Positions 9,438 through 21,558 are shown, counted from the first letter of the stretch. The stretch is DNA of 64,000 nt from Artemisia argyi (GCA_030686995.1 JARVZY010002388.1:248001-312000); one strand, 5' to 3'. Numbers and translations are program-made. The notes: generated by a model from the letters alone, not told the origin.

Positions 9438-9445
9438 AATTTATA
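9438..9445 (-). promoter_or_regulatory. Candidate internal TATA box for ORF3
   Basis: TATAAATT on the minus strand, 59 bp upstream of the ORF3 ATG, with a pyrimidine-rich leader between them. Confidence 0.4.
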
Positions 9446-9563
9446 ATATGAAAATGGTTGGTTTAGGTAAGTTTTTGAAGTGGTTTAAGGAGATTCTAAA
9501 ATCAGTTGGGTTATAAGGAGAAATTGTAGCTGATACTAGAGAAAGAGGTCACAAGATGCAAAA

Positions 9564-9675
9564 GAAAACAGTAAACTCTGTTCCAGATGGCCGGTCCCCT
9601 TAATTGTAGGCCGGCCCCCTTAATGATTAAGAGGACCACCTAGGAAAATTAAGGGGTCGCCCATCTGGTGTTTTC
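9564..9675. promoter_or_regulatory. GC-rich palindrome cassette, internal copy 1
   Basis: Flanked by GAAAAC and GTTTTC, then CCAGATGG and CCATCTGG. The core carries GGCCGGTCCCCTTAAT and inverted ATTAAGGGGTCGCCC plus a second nested pair. It has the same core as the LTR palindrome but unrelated outer flanks. It lies about 190-300 bp upstream of the ORF3 start. Confidence 0.75.
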
Positions 9676-9808
9676 CCAGGCGTCCAGAAATCAAAAATTT
9701 GCAGAAATGGGTTGGTTTTCAAATGTGTGTTTGTAGCAAGCTCTATTTGAAACATATACTCTTGGAATGATGAAATATAAGCATAAAATACTAAATCATG
9801 CATGCAAA

Positions 9809-9908
<100 letters not shown>

Positions 9909-10105
9909 AAACAAAATATAAAGAAGCATACTAATAGCATTAAGTTATAATCAAGATCCTAGCATAATAATAGTTAGAAACTAAGCATCATTCAAGTAAC
10001 AAACAAGAAGGAACACAAGTATTTCCGAATGAATCGGACAAATAATAAAACACACAAATGTCTAATAGTTAAATAATAATAATACGTAGTTCCACACCAA
10101 CAACT

Positions 10106-10347
10106 CTATTTCTTCTTCTTGCCCATAATCTTCCTGAACATCTTTCCTACGGACTTGAATCCTCCTCTAACTTCTTCATGCATTTGCTGAGTTCAGTTTA
10201 TTAAGGACGTTTGACGGTTGAAGATAAGTTCATCGGTACGTTCATAAGGAAGAGGAATTTGATAGTCGGTATAATCAAGATCAGGAAGATCATCAACAAA
10301 GGTTGTGGGAGATGGGGTACTAGCACGCGAGGTGTCTTCCTCCTTAT
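10106..10347 (-). pseudogene. C-terminal part of ORF2, cut off by solo LTR
   Basis: Minus-strand frame EEDTSRASTPSPTTFVDDLP, then YTDYQIPLPYERTDELIFNR, then MHEEVRGGFKSVGKMF and a GKKKK tail before a stop at 10106-10108. One TGA interrupts it (after the TSLIN segment). Removing the 10348-12059 insert and one copy of its target duplication joins this exactly in frame to GNDDDE at 12060, restoring a protein of about 400 aa apart from that stop. Confidence 0.75.
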
Positions 10348-11373
10348 TGATATTTGGGAATTGCGCCCTCGCAACAGGTTTTACCTCTCAAGGGATCTTG
10401 AGAAGCTTACAACCCCCACCAGGCAGTGTACCTGATCGTTGTAGTATAGTATAGTGACAAGTACCGGGGGATTGATCATTCAACTCAGGAATAGTGTCGT
10501 TAGGATTGAAATTAATCTAACTAGGTCTAAAGGTGAAGGATGATTCTTTTTTGTATTTTTATATTTTATGAAAAGCAAGTAAAAGTTTCGGGTTTTGGAA
10601 GAAGGGGCAGAATTAGTTGTTAATCAACTAACCCAAAAGCTACTACTTAAACTAATGTGTAGGAAAATAAACTAGGGTTCTACAAGGTAAGTGAAGCATG
10701 TCTACCTATGATATGTTACTCCTTGCTAGCTATCCAATTCTACCTATTGAATTGTCACACCTTGTTTTAATTGACGGGTTGTATTCCTTAATACCATTCG
10801 TAGGGCCGTGTACGATCTTCCCTAACTCTATAAGCTCCTACTTCACTCCTATGTCGAGCCTTTAGAAGCTCCTAACATGCGATCACTAGAATTCGCTTAT
10901 GCATTAAATACAACTATGTAATCGTAGTACACATCCGATCATGTTTCTTAAGACGTTCAAGCAAGTTACCAATTGGAAGTCTGCCAGTTTTCTTAAGCCT
11001 AACATCGAATTCATTCAATTAAACAAGAGACAATAGGAAACAAGAATTATAAGCTAAACCAATTAGACCTATCGAAGTGTCACACCCTAATTGATGAAGA
11101 TAGACACAAACATCAACAAGGAATCAATAAGATCTAATCAATTATATACAAGTTTCACACAATCATAAGTAGACACAAGGTGAATTAACAAAACATCATC
11201 AAAGAAGAGCAAGCAACAATGATAATGGAAAACATAATTAAGATAGAATCAACAAACCAATATAAGATGTTTATGGAGTGATTGAAACCCTCTAAGTTGC
11301 TGGAAAAACACCTACCTAAACCCAGGAATCGACCTTAGGGTTTAGGGCTTACAAAAAGTGAAGTTATAAGGTT

Positions 11374-11383
11374 ATATTTATAG
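11374..11383 (-). promoter_or_regulatory. TATA box of the solo LTR
   Basis: CTATAAATATA on the minus strand, directly downstream of the TGACG palindrome array. Confidence 0.6.
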
Positions 11384-11406
11384 GCAGATTTTCTGTCGGC
11401 CCATCT

Positions 11407-11856
11407 TGACGGCGTCAGCTTGTACACATGATGGTGTTATGACCATTTTTTCACCAAATCGAAGATTTTTTCGTCCCGATCGTTTCCTTTTTTTAATCGC
11501 TTAAATCCGAGTTCGTATGCAAAAGTTATGGCCAAAACAGTGTCAGCTACTCCGCGTGTAAGTTATGATTGTCTTTATCAACATGGACGGTTTTACTAAG
11601 GTTTCTTCTTGTGTAAGCCTTCTTCCTGATGTCGTCACTCTAAATCATCTGACGTCGTCAGGTTCAACCCTGACGCCGTCACTCTTTAAGTCCTCTAGGC
11701 CGTCTCTCTTTAAGTTGATACGTGATGGCCTACCTCCATTAACACGTGACGCCGTCACGAACTCCTTCAAAAACCTTCTGGATCGTCACGTGTACTTTAT
11801 TTATCCAACCCTTTTCCAAGTCGTGACGTCGTCAAGAGCAATTCTTGACGCCGTCA
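11407..11856. promoter_or_regulatory. Array of TGACGNCGTCA palindromes upstream of the TATA box
   Basis: Full or near-full copies lie at about 11407 (TGACGGCGTCA), 11628, 11650 (TGACGTCGTCA), 11671 (TGACGCCGTCA), 11746 (GTGACGCCGTCAC), 11824 and 11846. There are also half sites such as GATCGTCACG near 11781. TGACG is the core bound by plant TGA/bZIP factors (as-1 type). Binding is inferred from the motif only. Confidence 0.75.
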
Positions 11857-12056
11857 GGTACTGTTTCCAGCATATTTTGGAGACTTTGCCATTTTCTTCA
11901 CTTTTTCGCTCCAAAACGTCCAAAATGCTTCCTTTTGTAAAATTCTTCTCAAAAGTACCTAAAATGACAAAAGAAACGATTCAGGGCAATATTTGATCAA
12001 ATAATCACGATTTAGGGCTTAAATGACCCCCTAAAAGCGGTACACTTTTCGCTTCA

Positions 12057-13034
12057 TCACTCATCATCATCATTTCCTCTATGAGATGTTGAACCACGAG
12101 GCATGGAAAACAAAGGACCACGAGATTTTCCTTTGTCACTTCGAGATCGACGAGTACGAACAAGAGTGAGTTGATTCAGAGTGGGATGAACAAGTACATA
12201 GAAATCACTTCGAAGATTTGGGTAGTGTTCCATGATATGACGATAAAGTCGAGTGAGGAACATACCGTAAGGAAGGTTGGCATTTGGAGTGTTTTTGGCA
12301 GTCATGATTCGATGGACAAAGAGATAAGCCAAATTGTAGTTTTCTTCAGCAACTACAAAATACAACATGTGGGCGATGCTATCCATGAGATGATCACGGT
12401 GACCGCCGGTACCAAACGCATTCTCGGGAATGAGTTCTTCCCAATTTTTCATGTCGGGGCTTAGCTCTTTGAGAAGGATTTGATTTTCGTGAATATCGAC
12501 ATTTTTCGACTTGATTTTGCGACTAGTCGTACCACGTTCTAGTTCAAGCAGTCTACAAATGTCTTCAGGACTTGGAATCTCATAATAGTATGGACCATCC
12601 TGAGGACGATTTCGTTCAAGTGAAGAAAGATCCCATTCGTTAGAGTATACAGCTTGGCCGTTGTATGGGATTCTGAGGATTTGTCCAAACTGAGCAAGAG
12701 TAAGAGTGATGAATTGATTTTGGATCATGGAAGAAATGAGGATATGGCCATAGGGATCGGTTTGCACTGTCACTTGGCTATAGAAGTCGAGGACAAAGTG
12801 AGGAATGATTGGTTCGTTGATTTTGAAAAGACGGTCAAGACGGATATTGGTGAACATTCGTTCGATTTGATCGGATTCATAGAAGGATGGATCGACAATT
12901 CTACTCTCGTAAATGTTTCTATTTTCAATGGGACGATAGAAACATGCAACGGCAGGAGACATGCCGGGAGTGGCGGAAACTTTAGGAATGTATTGTTTAG
13001 TTTTAGAAACGTCACCAACCGTGGTTTTAGGCAT
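12057..13034 (-). CDS. Retroelement ORF2 N-terminal part, 325 aa, truncated by solo LTR
   Basis: ATG at 13034 (MPKTTVGDV), preceded by a plausible splice acceptor (TTGTTTAG then GTGAAA). The protein has FKINEPIIPHFVLDFYSQV, ITLTLAQFGQILRIPYNGQA, a central acidic/charged region, GGHRDHLMDSIAHMLYFVVA and an LPYGMFLTRLYRHIMEHYP motif, then a basic linker RRSRSDKGKSRG. These match, from memory, an accessory ORF (plant-transposon-protein type) of non-autonomous Copia-like elements. Its TGA stop is the first base triplet of the inserted solo LTR. The original C-terminus lies at 10106-10347. It contains no polymerase, integrase or zinc knuckle. Its role is unknown. Confidence 0.7.
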   Translation of the reverse strand: MPKTTVGDVSKTKQYIPKVSATPGMSPAVACFYRPIENRNIYESRIVDPSFYESDQIERMFTNIRLDRLFKINEPIIPHFVLDFYSQVTVQTDPYGHILISSMIQNQFITLTLAQFGQILRIPYNGQAVYSNEWDLSSLERNRPQDGPYYYEIPSPEDICRLLELERGTTSRKIKSKNVDIHENQILLKELSPDMKNWEELIPENAFGTGGHRDHLMDSIAHMLYFVVAEENYNLAYLFVHRIMTAKNTPNANLPYGMFLTRLYRHIMEHYPNLRSDFYVLVHPTLNQLTLVRTRRSRSDKGKSRGPLFSMPRGSTSHRGNDDDE

Positions 13035-13042
13035 TTTCACCT

Positions 13043-13469
13043 AAACAATATAACAACAAAAATAAAATTAAGACAAAAACAATTAACATGCATATGTTGT
13101 ATATAAATATATGCAATACATGTGGAATGGAAGCCTACTTCGACCTAAAAAAAATATCCTAGGAAGTAGTTTCACAATGTTCCTTGTTTTTAATTTTTAA
13201 CTCGTTTAAAATGTATCTTATGATGTCAAAATGTAGTTATGGAATTAGTTCGATATATTATCAAGACTATCCAAACATCACTTTAGATATCATAATTCAT
13301 TTTGAAATTTGGCTAGATATATATTAGGTTATATATCTTGCTATCTCTTACGAGTTTGACTAATACTAAGCTTGTTTAGAAAGTGAAAATGTGAATTTTG
13401 GTTTTCAAAATATCCTTTTCCAAGTTAAACCAAACGCTCCCTTAACTAGATGAATACCAACCAAAACAT

Positions 13470-13549
<80 letters not shown>

Positions 13550-14010
13550 TGATGACTTCTATATACTAGAATTATGTTAATAAGTTTAACAAACTAGTTT
13601 TTAAGATATAAATTAATTCATTTAAGTATGCATTGTTCATGAACCAAACGCCCATGTTGTCTTCATAAAACTTTTTACAATGATTTGAAAAATATGTTTT
13701 GGTTGTTTAAAACATTAAATCACCACAATGTTGTAAGTTTTAACTAGTTTTTAAGAGTTATATCAACAATGTGCTTTTTGAAAAATAATCTTAGTAAGGG
13801 TTTATGGGTGATTAGAAATTTTAACAACATAATGTGTTATACTTAGTTTGAGTAGCAATTCTTTATCCTAATCCTATGGGGAGCATTTAGTTATGCAATT
13901 TCTAGACTTAATTTTACTAAAATTCGGATTTAGATAAAGTTTAATAAAATACCTAATTATTGATTAGACACTAAATTGAATGAAATTAGATGAAATGTAT
14001 GTTGGAAAAC
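13043..14010 (-). other. Possible 5' leader intron of ORF2
   Basis: On the minus strand a donor CTTGTAAGT lies near 14010 and an acceptor TTGTTTAG lies just 5' of the ORF2 ATG. The interval is AT-rich, contains a (TA)n tract at 13472-13547 and has no coding potential. Splicing is inferred. Confidence 0.35.
13472..13547. repeat. (TA)n microsatellite
   Basis: About 38 TA units. Confidence 0.97.
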
Positions 14011-14203
14011 TTACAAGAGATGTTGTTATATGTTCGGTTAACGTTTGCCCCTTGCGAAACAACCCCGGATTGGTGATTTGGTGAAGGAATTTGGTGGTTT
14101 TGGGTGTATAGGGACGTTCACAGCAGTAGGGGAGAAGAAATGTTTGAGCAAATGGAGTGTTTGGCAAAAATTTAAGTGGAAAACGAGTTTGGAAGTGTCA
14201 GAT

Positions 14204-14278
14204 GGCCGGCCCCCTTAAACATTAAGGGGACCGCCCCTGATTACAAGCCGGTCCCCTTAATTATTAAAGGGGCCGCCC
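14204..14278. promoter_or_regulatory. GC-rich palindrome cassette, internal copy 2
   Basis: Two tandem hairpins: GGCCGGCCCCCTTAA paired with TTAAGGGGACCGCC, then GCCGGTCCCCTTAAT paired with ATTAAAGGGGCCGCCC. The core is the same as in the LTR and at 9564-9675. It lies upstream (minus sense) of the ORF2 leader. Confidence 0.75.
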
Positions 14279-14507
14279 GCCAAAAAAGAAAATGGTTGCG
14301 AATTGGATTATGATAGCAAAATATTTTTATGTATATAGTTAGATTTATGTTATATCGAAACTATGTTGGAGTTTATGAGCACGAGGAAGGAATACTTGAC
14401 GTTTTTAATTAACATTTCGTTAATCAAGATATGTCTTGATGATTTTGGACAAAATGATCAAGATGTCAAGATTACAAAGGGTTTGAGAGATGAGAGGGAA
14501 TGTGTGT

Positions 14508-14616
<109 letters not shown>

Positions 14617-14950
14617 GTGTTAATGTAGATTTTAGAATGAGGAAATGGAAGAGGCGGATGCTAGCGGCGATAGGAGTTTGTTTCATTTATAGTTTATGTG
14701 TGCGAAGGTTCTTCTTTCTACTCTCGTGTTGATCCACTTAACTCACTTCTCTTCATCACCATGAGTTTTGTAAAAGTGGACACAAGAGATTTTCATGTTG
14801 AACGTTAAAGTTCAAAAGTGCCAAGAGGGGGAAGGAAAGGGTTCGATAACGAACAATTTTCTAGAGTTCTAGAAAGTCAACTAATGACGTATCTAGATTA
14901 TGTGCACGTATATGTATATATATTATTTATATAATATTATAAGTATAGGG

Positions 14951-15006
<56 letters not shown>
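14951..15006. repeat. (AT)n(GT)n compound microsatellite
   Basis: AT repeats switch to GT repeats at about 14973. Confidence 0.95.
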
Positions 15007-15007
<1 letters not shown>

Positions 15008-15208
15008 CAAAAGAAAGAACGAAATAAACTATATCTACGCAAACAAAGCAACAAAAAAAAATTATCTACGTATGGCAATGAGTAGTGAAAGAATGGCGTA
15101 CCCGGCGGTCTTCAAAAAAAATCTTCTAAGTCTTCAAGATGATAAATAGACTTTGCAAAGGTCTATGGTGAGAGAGCTCCAAGATAGTTATATGGAATGT
15201 TGATCTAG

Positions 15209-16561
15209 CTATTCGGTCCCCATTGCCTCTTTGGTCCAAAGTTGTTTGGTCCAAACATGTTTAACATTTGGCTAGGATGCATGAAAGGTGGTAGTATTCC
15301 CCAAGGGTTGTAACTTGGTTGATAGTTACACATTTGATTACTAGTGTTATTGTAGTTTTGTTTATTTTGGTTCCTTCTTGGTTGAGGTGTTTTAGATCTA
15401 GGATAAGAGTTATTTGGCTTCTTAGGTGGTGGAGTTTTAGATCTTGTTTTAGGTTTAGAGGATCCTACTTCGGTTTTTAAAGATGGTTTATAAAAAAAAA
15501 ATTATTTCTTCATCATTGCCATGAGACACTTTTCTTCTTTTGTCGTTTCTTTCTCATCTTCATCACTATCACTCCAAGCTCCTCCAACAAATGCTCTTTG
15601 ATTTTGATCTCTTGACATCATTGGACATTTTCCAATAAGATGATTTGGATCACCACATTTGAAACACTTCCTTTCATTCTTGCTATTGTTTTCATCTTTA
15701 TTCTTTTGAGATGCTCTCCTTTCATCATGTGGTTGTCTAACGAATCTTCCTCGCCTTTTGAAGAATTTCTTTAAATCTCTTACGGCCATGGCATATTCTT
15801 CATCATCACTTTCGGAAGATGAGCTATCTTCGTTACTAGATTCCTTTTTAGCTTTCAAGGCGATTGACTTGCTTTACTCTCGTTTTCCTTTGACCATTTC
15901 GGAGTCCTTCTTTATTATTACTTTGTAGACTTTCAAGTTCCTAATTAATTCATCAAGTTGTAAAGTTGACAAATTCTTTGATTCTTCAATAGCCGTTACT
16001 TTAGCTCGCCATTTTGGGTGAAGAGCCCTAAGAAACTTCCTAACAAAATTCTTACTAGAAAAATTCTAATCAAGTGCTTTTAAACTTGTGATGATAGTGT
16101 TAAATCTAGCGAAAGCATTATCAATTGATTCCTCTTCCGGAATCGTGAATTGCTCATATTGTTGAACAAGTAGATCTATTTTGTTATTTTTAACTTGACT
16201 ATTACCTCAGTGAGTTATTAGTAAAGAGTTCCAAAATTTCTTTTGCGGTTTCACACATAAAGATCTTTTCGTATTCTTTACGTGGTAGCGCATTGTAAAT
16301 AACCATTTTTGCTTCATCATTTTTAGCAAGTTTTCTTTTTAAATCATCGTTTTGTTTTTCAAAAGGTACGATTTCATCTTTCTTTGTTTCGGGGTTATTT
16401 TGAATAGGTAAAAAATCACCATTAGTAATAACATGTCAAAGATCTAGATCTTTTGATTTCACATAAGTTTCGAATCGATTTTTCCAATATAAAAATCCAT
16501 CACTTTCAAATAGTGGTAGTCTTTGGATAGATTGCCCTTCTAAATATTTTTCAGATTCCAT
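15209..16561 (-). pseudogene. Copia-type gag, broken
   Basis: ATG at 16561 (MESEKYLEGQSIQRLPLF, then FLYWKNRFETYVKSKDLDL) opens a DUF4219/UBN2-type Ty1-copia gag. YEQFTIPEEESIDNAFARFN and [19 protein letters not shown] mark the UBN2 core. An acidic Ser/Glu/Asp-rich segment, a basic stretch KFFKRRGRF and a CCHC knuckle [14 protein letters not shown] lie at about 15655-15700. A tail in a shifted frame (PWGILPPFMHPSQM..GPNS) ends at 15209. Breaks include a Trp-to-stop change near 16442 in DL-W-HVITNG, a one-base insertion plus stop near 16210, another Trp-to-stop near 16065, a stop near 15870, and the final frame change near 15490. Gag would coat the element RNA, but this copy cannot make it intact. 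No pol follows. Confidence 0.85.
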
Positions 16562-16613
16562 AGATAGTTACAAGTTTTAAAATACAATATATTTTAAAGA
16601 TCTTGCTAGACGT

Positions 16614-16629
16614 GGCTCTTGATACCAAT
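16614..16629 (-). other. Primer-binding site (initiator tRNA-Met type)
   Basis: ATTGGTATCAAGAGCC on the minus strand, directly adjoining the 5' LTR. Confidence 0.85.
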
Positions 16630-17895
16630 TGTGGAAAACTAGAAGGGGGGGTTGAATAGTTTTACGTTCTTTTTGAGTTTCTTTTACAAAAATTATAGTT
16701 GTTTATAAAATTTTATTCGATCTTATGTGAATTCAATTGTTAACAAGTATGAGCAAGACTAAATAGATACAATCTAATAATGTAAACAAAGTAATGAAAT
16801 GAAATAAAAGATAGAGATGGAGAGATCAAACCACAACACGCGAATTTATAGTGGTTCGGCTACAAGGACACCTTCCTTGCCCTACTCCACTCCCCGAGTA
16901 CCACACTCGAGAGTTTTCTTCATTATGTCAACAAACTCCTTATGGCGGAGAAACCTTACACACCTTGGCTTACACCGATTAACGACACTAAACTAAATGT
17001 CGAGTTCTAATCCTAGCTAGAACTAATCTCACAACTTCTTCACAACTTCGCTACTTCTTCACGATAGCTTCACGACTTCTTCTTCACTTCTACTTCACAC
17101 CTTCTTCAATGCACAACTACTTAACAACTCCTACTCTACTTATCAACACAACTAATATCTACAATCTACTAAATCACACAACACTTTTGCAAATAATCTA
17201 GCACTACTACAAGATGATATCAACTAGTCACAACACTACTACTTTGTATAGATGTTGAAGGAGTGTTCTTCTTTTTGCACTTGTGTGGATGAAGTCTTGG
17301 ATCACTTGGAAACAAAGACTTATGAATTATATGATCAAAGATTTTTGGAATAGAAATGGAGAAGAGATCAGAAAGTTTTTAGTTCAAAAAGGTGAGAAAA
17401 ATTTATGAAATGAACCAATATTTATAGGACAAACAATTATTGTTCTGGAGCGTGCCGGTCCCCTTAATTAGGGGCTGGTCCCTTTAATCATTAAGGGGGC
17501 CGCCCCCTCCAGAACGTTGGGTTTGTTTGTCCTTTTGTGGGGAAGGTTTTTCTGGATTATATTTTCCATTTTTGGTTAGAAATTTGAATTCATATATTTA
17601 TAATGAATTAAACATATTCTTTTAATTCCAAAAATGTTTTATAAAAGTTATAAAATGTTTGATGTCATTTTATAAAATGTCTTGTGTTTAAGAAAATGCT
17701 TCTTTGATCATGTAATGCATTAGTCACTTTGTTTATTCATACCTTAAGTGATTAGATGAAGAAAGTGAATATTTACTACTGAATACTTGTTTACGTCATA
17801 ATTTTCGATTTAATCTAGTTTACATTTTTTGAGTATCAAAACATAGAGTTATTGAAAAATATTAATAATGTGTTTAAGCATTATTTATATTAACA
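16630..17895 (-). repeat. 5' LTR of the Copia-type element (1266 bp)
   Basis: Pairs with 7030-8314. Its palindrome at about 17454-17506 lacks the 23-bp inner segment present in the other LTR. TATA box (minus) at 17419-17426. Confidence 0.94.
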
Positions 17896-17900
17896 ACTTC

Positions 17901-18000
17901 CTCAAAGACTTCATCATTTAATAAAACTTTTCTCCACGACTTTTCTGATGATCCCCCCCCCCCTAGTTAACAAAGACTTTCCGTTATCATTATTTTCCAT
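17901..18000 (-). pseudogene. AT-hook-type protein remnant, 5' part
   Basis: ATG at 18000 (MENNDNGKSLLTRGGG), then after a homopolymer run of 11 G the sense frame shifts and continues SSEKSWRKVLLNDEVFEE up to the Copia target site. The rest is at 6551-7024. A G-run length change accounts for the frameshift. Function unknown. Confidence 0.45.
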
Positions 18001-18858
18001 AGCTGGTTTGGATGTGTGTAGCGAATGGAAAACTGGGTTGTGTCGATTTTTGGTTATGTTTATGCTATGGTTTTACTGTTGATTATTGATTTGAAAGTAT
18101 GTTAAATGAGGTTGTCTTGGCACTTATTGTTTTTTGTAAAAGCCAACTCTAGTTGATTTAATGAAGTTAAGTTATATTTTGCAAATATTGTCCTTGAAAT
18201 AAGTTAAGAGGGGAATGAAGTATAATTGGCGGGAGAGAGTGAGACGTTCAATGAAATGACAATACTACCTTCACGGACAAGACAACTTAACGAGAAAACT
18301 AACGTGAGTTAGTGAACAGTGCCTCTTTGTAGCTCTTTTGCAAAAAAATAAATAAATATTTGTGGCTTTTTTGCAATAAAATTCGTCTCAATGTAATCTT
18401 TGCGTTTTCGGAAAACATTAGGAACAAAATTTGCAATTTACCCTAATTGAAAAATGGCCGGTTAGCAATAAAATATTTTCATTGATTAGTCATAACATGT
18501 GTCATCAGATGCTAATAAGTTAAGCATGAATCAAAACTTATTCATTTAAGCCCATTATATGTAGAGATCAAGCCGAGCCGCGCGGGCCTAAGCTTCTATC
18601 GACTCACAAGCTAAGTTCGCGTAAAAAAACATAAAACTCGAACCAGTTCAAGCTCGAACTCAAACTTATAAATTCGACACTTGTTTTCCCAGCAAAGTCA
18701 AAAGTCAATGGATGTATTTGACTTTTATTTTAGTTAAAAACAGTATTTATTTATTTTGAGTTTACAGGTAAGCAGCTAACCTAAGAACATCATTGATCAG
18801 CCACACTGAATCCATTAATCTGATCTGTAATCAGGGTTTTGGAATTTGGGTGAATAAA
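18001..18858. other. Intergenic / upstream region of the tetraspanin gene
   Basis: AT-rich. About 18560-18690 holds a diverged copy of the GAGCTCGA-rich repeat seen again near 29.2, 37.8 and 40.2 kb. The stretch just before 18859 probably holds the tetraspanin 5' UTR and promoter, but no convincing TATA box was singled out. Confidence 0.45.
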
Positions 18859-21558
18859 ATGACAAGGGTATTAAGGAGTTGCATTCAGTCACTACTAAAA
18901 CTGGTTAATTCATTCATGGGAATATTTGGTATGGCTATTATTATTTATTCTATTTGGATGATCAGAGCTTGGCTTAGAGAAGTTGATGATTCTTCTGATT
19001 TTCCTGTTCCTTGGTACTATTTTATATAATCTTTTTATATATGTTTTTATTGTAAGTGTATGTGCTTATGTTTAGTGGTTTATGAAGTGGTAATAAGATG
19101 AAAGTAGGGAACTTTGTAAGTGAATTGAGGTTGGAATTTGTTGTTGGTATGTTGGTTATGGTTTTCTTGGAATAAAGATTTGAACATGATTGTTTTTTAG
19201 GTACTTAGGGAGTGTTTGGGATTGCGTTTTGAAAGCAGATTATGCGTTTTCAAACTGTGTTTTGTCTCTAAGAAGGTTTTCCGAACACTGTATTCCCATA
19301 ATTTAGCCTTTGTTAGTTTTTTGAAGTGGTGAAAATGTGAAAGTAGAGGACTTTATAAGTAAATTTATGTTGGAATTTGTTGGTGGTAAGTGGGTTATGG
19401 TTTTCTCGGCTAGTTAGAGTGTGTTAGGGATTGTGTTTTCAAAACAGATTACGGGTTTGCAAATTCGTTTTCAGAAAGCTTTTAAAAAACTGTGTTTTGT
19501 CTAAGCAAACACAGGAGATCATTTTTTTCAGAAGGTATGCAAACGTAAGTAATCAGACAATCTTCTCCGAAATGCAATTTCAAACACACTATTTATTTTG
19601 TGTGGTCCTATTATTTGCATCTTATATTCCATCCGGGTAAACTTTTTTTACTTTAGGTGCAATGACTTTATCATGAGTTTATTTATCAGTTGAACTACAG
19701 CTGCCCTAAATTTGTTGTTAAGTTTGATTAAAAATATTCTGGAATGATGTACGTGAAGTGATTCCAGGAATTTTGGGATGTGATTGATAAACCTTTTTGT
19801 TATATGTTGAGAAAATCATGAAAGTTGAGTAATCACTTAATCTTTTTTCGCATTATTAATTTCAGAAAAGGCATGCTTGCTAAACTTTAGCATTTGTGTC
19901 ATTTTCAACTTTTATTTATGAGGCTTCATGGGGTCTCTCCAGATTGCTTGTTGGATTTTTGCTTTTGTAAAGTTTCGTGATTCAAGTACTTTTCATATGT
20001 CCAGTAGTCCAATGCCCTTTAGTGAAATTCCAAATTAATTATGTAACCTACTAAAGTTTTATTTTGACGCATTTCAGAAGATAAGCAGTCACTCATGCAC
20101 TTAAGCTGACTTAATTATCATCTCTTTGTTTGGAATGACAAAGAATTTATGGACCAGACAGAAACTGTATAACGGAACCAGTATATTAGTGCTATTGCTT
20201 AAGTGTGTAAAATTAAACTTCTGTTTCTGTTTTTATATATAGACTTTTGGAACCATCAGATGTTTAAAGTTATACATATACTCAGTTTATACGCTATCTG
20301 GCTCAACCAGTTTTTTTCTTTTGAGCAATGCAGGTTCATGTACACTATGCTTGGACTTGGTGCAACCTTGTGCGTGATAACATGCTCAGGTCATATCGCT
20401 GCAGAGACGGCAAATGGTTTCTGTCTATATTGTGTATCCTCAATTTGTCATTAGTTGGAAATTTAATAGTTATTCAATAGGCATATTATACTATCTAAAG
20501 ATCCTCAGGGGTCATTACTCTGCAAGTATCTGATCATGATGCAATAGTTGTATGGTATATAGGATTAATAAGGAGGATTTTGTTTTAAAAATACCAATCC
20601 TAGCTTTCGCTTGAAAACGTATTAACTTATGACAAATGTTCAAATTGGCACTGAACATATAAAGAAACAAGACACAAAGAATGCATATCTCACCTTCACT
20701 TAGAGTAAGCTAGTTTGTTCCTACCTTAACCTAAATGTAGTACCTGGTCTTTGTCATTTTGCTCTTAATGCTGGAAGGTGCAGTCACAATGGACGTATTT
20801 CTAAACAGCAACTGGGAAGAGGTACTTGTTATTAATGAAGTGTTACGATTGTTTCTTGATATATTTCCTTTTTTTTCTATTATTTATTTATTTATTTTTA
20901 TTTTTATTTTATTTTTTAGAATTTCGTGCTAAACTATACTTTTTTAGTGCATATTATTCTAATCTGGCTTTCATTGTATCAGGACTTCCCAACAGACCCG
21001 AGTGGAAATTTTAATGAGTTTAAGGATTTTATCAAGGAGAACTTTGAAATATGCAAATGGGTTGGCTTGTCTGTTGTTTCTGTTCAGGTACGCGTATCTC
21101 TCTCACACACTCTCATTTGTTTTATATAACTAACTCATTAAGCTCTGCGAGGGTTACACGATACCCCTGATACCTATGACCACTTTATCTGCTTGCTCTT
21201 ATATTACGACACATCTACATCTTTCTTTACATCCTCATGTACTTTTTACCCCGTTTACTAAAATACCTTTTGAAACTTTCACATATCTCCTTATCTTTCA
21301 GTACATGTGCTTTATGTACAACAAAGGAGCAGTTTTGTTTGTTAATGTAAAAGACATTTGGGCCCTTAACTCAAAGCAGTTGTTTTTCCGATCAAGTGTT
21401 GATCGATCAAGGAAAATCCTTATTGACTGAATTTAATAAGTTTGCAAAATCTTATATGTTGTGCTAAGTGCCTGTCAACAATTTAATCTGTTAGATCTTA
21501 TTGTCCCACCCATAAATTGCAATTCATATTCTTAATACCCGACATCTCAACATTATGC

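Larger units (their letters stand above)
10348..12059 (-). mobile_element. Solo LTR (about 1.7 kb), probably Ty3/Tat-like, inside ORF2
   Basis: On the minus strand it begins TGATGAAGCG at 12059 and ends AAATATCA at 10348. Flanks are ATGAG (12060-12064) and ATAAG (10343-10347), a target duplication with one mismatch. It contains a TATA box (TATAAATATA, minus, about 11374-11383) and, upstream of it, an array of TGACGNCGTCA palindromes. No internal region or second LTR is present, so it is a solo LTR left by recombination. The exact in-frame rejoining of ORF2 supports these boundaries. Confidence 0.75.

Noticed and set aside
11565..11996. 143-aa plus-strand ORF in the solo LTR
   Set aside because: It overlaps the U3 palindrome array, uses repeat-derived codons and has no domain.
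18793..18858. Upstream in-frame ATG of the tetraspanin
   Set aside because: Residues before 18859 lack family similarity, and MTRVLRS at 18859 fits the conserved start.
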